Assembly: GCA_027486155.1 (NCBI GenBank)
Contig: JAIXPR010000329.1
Location: forward strand, 1-26,061
Reading direction: 5' to 3'
DNA length: 26,061 nucleotides
From: Pseudomonadota bacterium
GTDB lineage: Bacteria > Bdellovibrionota_C > UBA2361 > OMII01
The translations under genes were made by a program, and so were the position numbers. This document shows, in pieces, positions 25,342 to 26,061 of this stretch. How positions within the stretch are numbered: position 1 is the stretch's first letter; every line of letters starts with the position of its first letter. The notes under the pieces are model-generated. The model was not told the DNA's origin, ran no database searches, and worked only from the letters and a program-made list of their open reading frames with translations.

Positions 25342-25379
25342 AAGGCCCGGTGTTTGCCCCCAGCAAGCATCGGGCTTTT
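25342..25379 (+). terminator. Strong intrinsic terminator
   Basis: GCCCGGTGTTTGC (25345-25357), loop CCCCA, and GCAAGCATCGGGC (25363-25375) form a 13-bp stem with two G-U pairs. AAG before and TTTT after extend it. It ends transcription 45 nt after the TPR-like gene. Confidence 0.85.
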
Positions 25380-25452
25380 GCTATTGAGTACCCCCAAATT
25401 CACGCCCGGCTTCACCACCTATTCTCCCTTGCCACCCCGGGGTTCTACCCTT

Positions 25453-25481
25453 TTGACGGCCGGCTCGAAGAATTCTACTAT
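25453..25481 (+). promoter_or_regulatory. Sigma70-type promoter of the partial GT-C-like gene
   Basis: TTGACG (25453-25458), a 17-nt spacer and TACTAT (25476-25481) are each 5/6 matches to consensus with ideal spacing. The site sits between the terminator at 25342-25379 and ATG 25534, so a leader of about 45 nt is expected. Confidence 0.6.
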
Positions 25482-25533
25482 GTTCGAGCGGTCCCTGTGC
25501 CATGCGCAAATCGCCATAAATTATCGTATTATC

Positions 25534-26061
25534 ATGCACTTACTATTATCGCTGGCAGCTGTTCTCACCCTTCTCGCTGTCTCAGGCGGCTCATGGTTTT
25601 TCTGGAGTCCAACTCCACCTGCACTCATTCCCTCAGGAAGGTACCTCGCTCTTGCCGCCGTAGTGTCCCTTCTCGCCGGTTTTCTGTATGCGTATGCGCT
25701 CAAACGCCAACGCCCACGACTTGAGCACTTTGCCTCTCCGCATGTTTGGACCCTGGGGCTCGTCGCGATCTTTTGCTCCGCGTGGATGTGTCGGCCATAC
25801 AGCTTTTTTCAAGCTCCATGGTTTCGGAAGGAGATCGTGATAGCGGCTCTGGTCGCTTATGCGCTTTCCTATTCATCGTGGAAGCGCTTTTTCATCGCCC
25901 TTCCCGTGCTCACCGCTGTAATGAGCATCGGTATTTTTTTGAACGAGTCAGGCGGGCAGCTCCTGTTCGTCGACGATCACGCGATGTTCATATTTCGGCT
26001 CAAACTGCTCAAAGAAAACTTCCCATCGATACCGTTTTGGTCCCCCCTGTGGAACGGTGGG
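25534..26061 (+). CDS. Polytopic GT-C-like membrane protein, 3' end cut by window edge
   Basis: 176 codons open to the right edge. The frame also has an ATG at 25480, but that overlaps the promoter -10, so 25534 is preferred. Four to five hydrophobic segments are visible (HLLLSLAAVLTLLAVSGGSW; RYLALAAVVSLLAGFLYAYA; VIAALVAYALSY; FFIALPVLTAVMSIGIFL). They are followed by a loop reading FVDDHAMFIFRLKLLKENFP and then IPFWSPLWNGG. A DH-x-x-F-x-x-x-RL-x-x-LKE...P-x-WSP-x-W-x-GG loop is typical of large membrane proteins related to GT-C glycosyltransferases and annotated as hypothetical or PMT-like. I infer a polyprenyl-sugar-using or related membrane enzyme, but with only the N-terminus visible this is tentative. 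Confidence 0.7.
   Translation, partial: MHLLLSLAAVLTLLAVSGGSWFFWSPTPPALIPSGRYLALAAVVSLLAGFLYAYALKRQRPRLEHFASPHVWTLGLVAIFCSAWMCRPYSFFQAPWFRKEIVIAALVAYALSYSSWKRFFIALPVLTAVMSIGIFLNESGGQLLFVDDHAMFIFRLKLLKENFPSIPFWSPLWNGG

Noticed and set aside
25350..25724. 124-codon plus-strand frame near the right edge
   Set aside because: It overlaps the terminator, promoter and the start of the GT-C-like gene in another frame; the frame from 25534 has proper membrane-protein character to the window edge.

Overview
The window looks like chromosome of a Gram-negative (diderm) bacterium of intermediate GC content. The evidence is a heptosyltransferase-family GT9 enzyme and an Omp85-type outer-membrane beta-barrel fused to a TamB-like domain, together with standard bacterial housekeeping genes (xseA/xseB, pyruvate dehydrogenase E2, lipA). 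The combination suggests an uncultivated proteobacterial or Bdellovibrionota/Myxococcota-like lineage, but I cannot place it by eye. There are no rRNA or tRNA genes, no CRISPR array, no transposase and no phage genes.

Layout. (1) 1-7614 is a surface-glycan region: a partial acyltransferase-3/SGNH O-acylation protein (minus), a GT9 glycosyltransferase (minus), and two large polytopic GT-C-like proteins (plus at 3481-5334, minus at 5734-7614). The intergenic gaps here are about 400 bp, one with a doubtful 77-codon ORF. The plus-strand GT-C gene carries an in-frame run of 16 A. (2) 7766-9452 is the exonuclease VII operon xseA-xseB (minus), followed by two stable hairpins. (3) 9504-13069 holds two unrecognised convergent genes: a small membrane protein with a C-terminal four-cysteine ribbon, and an 894-residue protein built of repeated beta-rich units of about 165 residues. 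(4) 13482-16452 is a compact plus-strand operon: pyruvate dehydrogenase E2, lipoyl synthase LipA, and an RsmI-like tetrapyrrole-methylase-fold methyltransferase. Upstream is an AT-rich 16-bp tandem repeat and a candidate promoter. (5) 16863-22589 encodes one 1908-residue protein joining a TamB-like inner-membrane-anchored periplasmic domain to a POTRA + Omp85 barrel, in effect a TamB-TamA fusion. (6) 22590-22962 is a cluster of palindromic REP/MITE-like units, followed by an AI-2E/PerM-family transporter. (7) 24212-25297 is an unrecognised protein (possible degenerate GT-A-like N-half, TPR-like C-half), ending at a strong intrinsic terminator. A clear sigma70-type promoter then precedes a partial GT-C-like membrane protein that runs off the right edge.

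How the genes work together. The E2 gene encodes a lipoyl-domain protein and the next gene makes the lipoyl cofactor, so that pairing is functional. The acyltransferase, GT9 and GT-C proteins are all plausible envelope-polysaccharide or lipid-glycan enzymes, but they are not one operon. The most unusual item is the single-chain TamB-TamA, which would physically span the envelope from inner to outer membrane.
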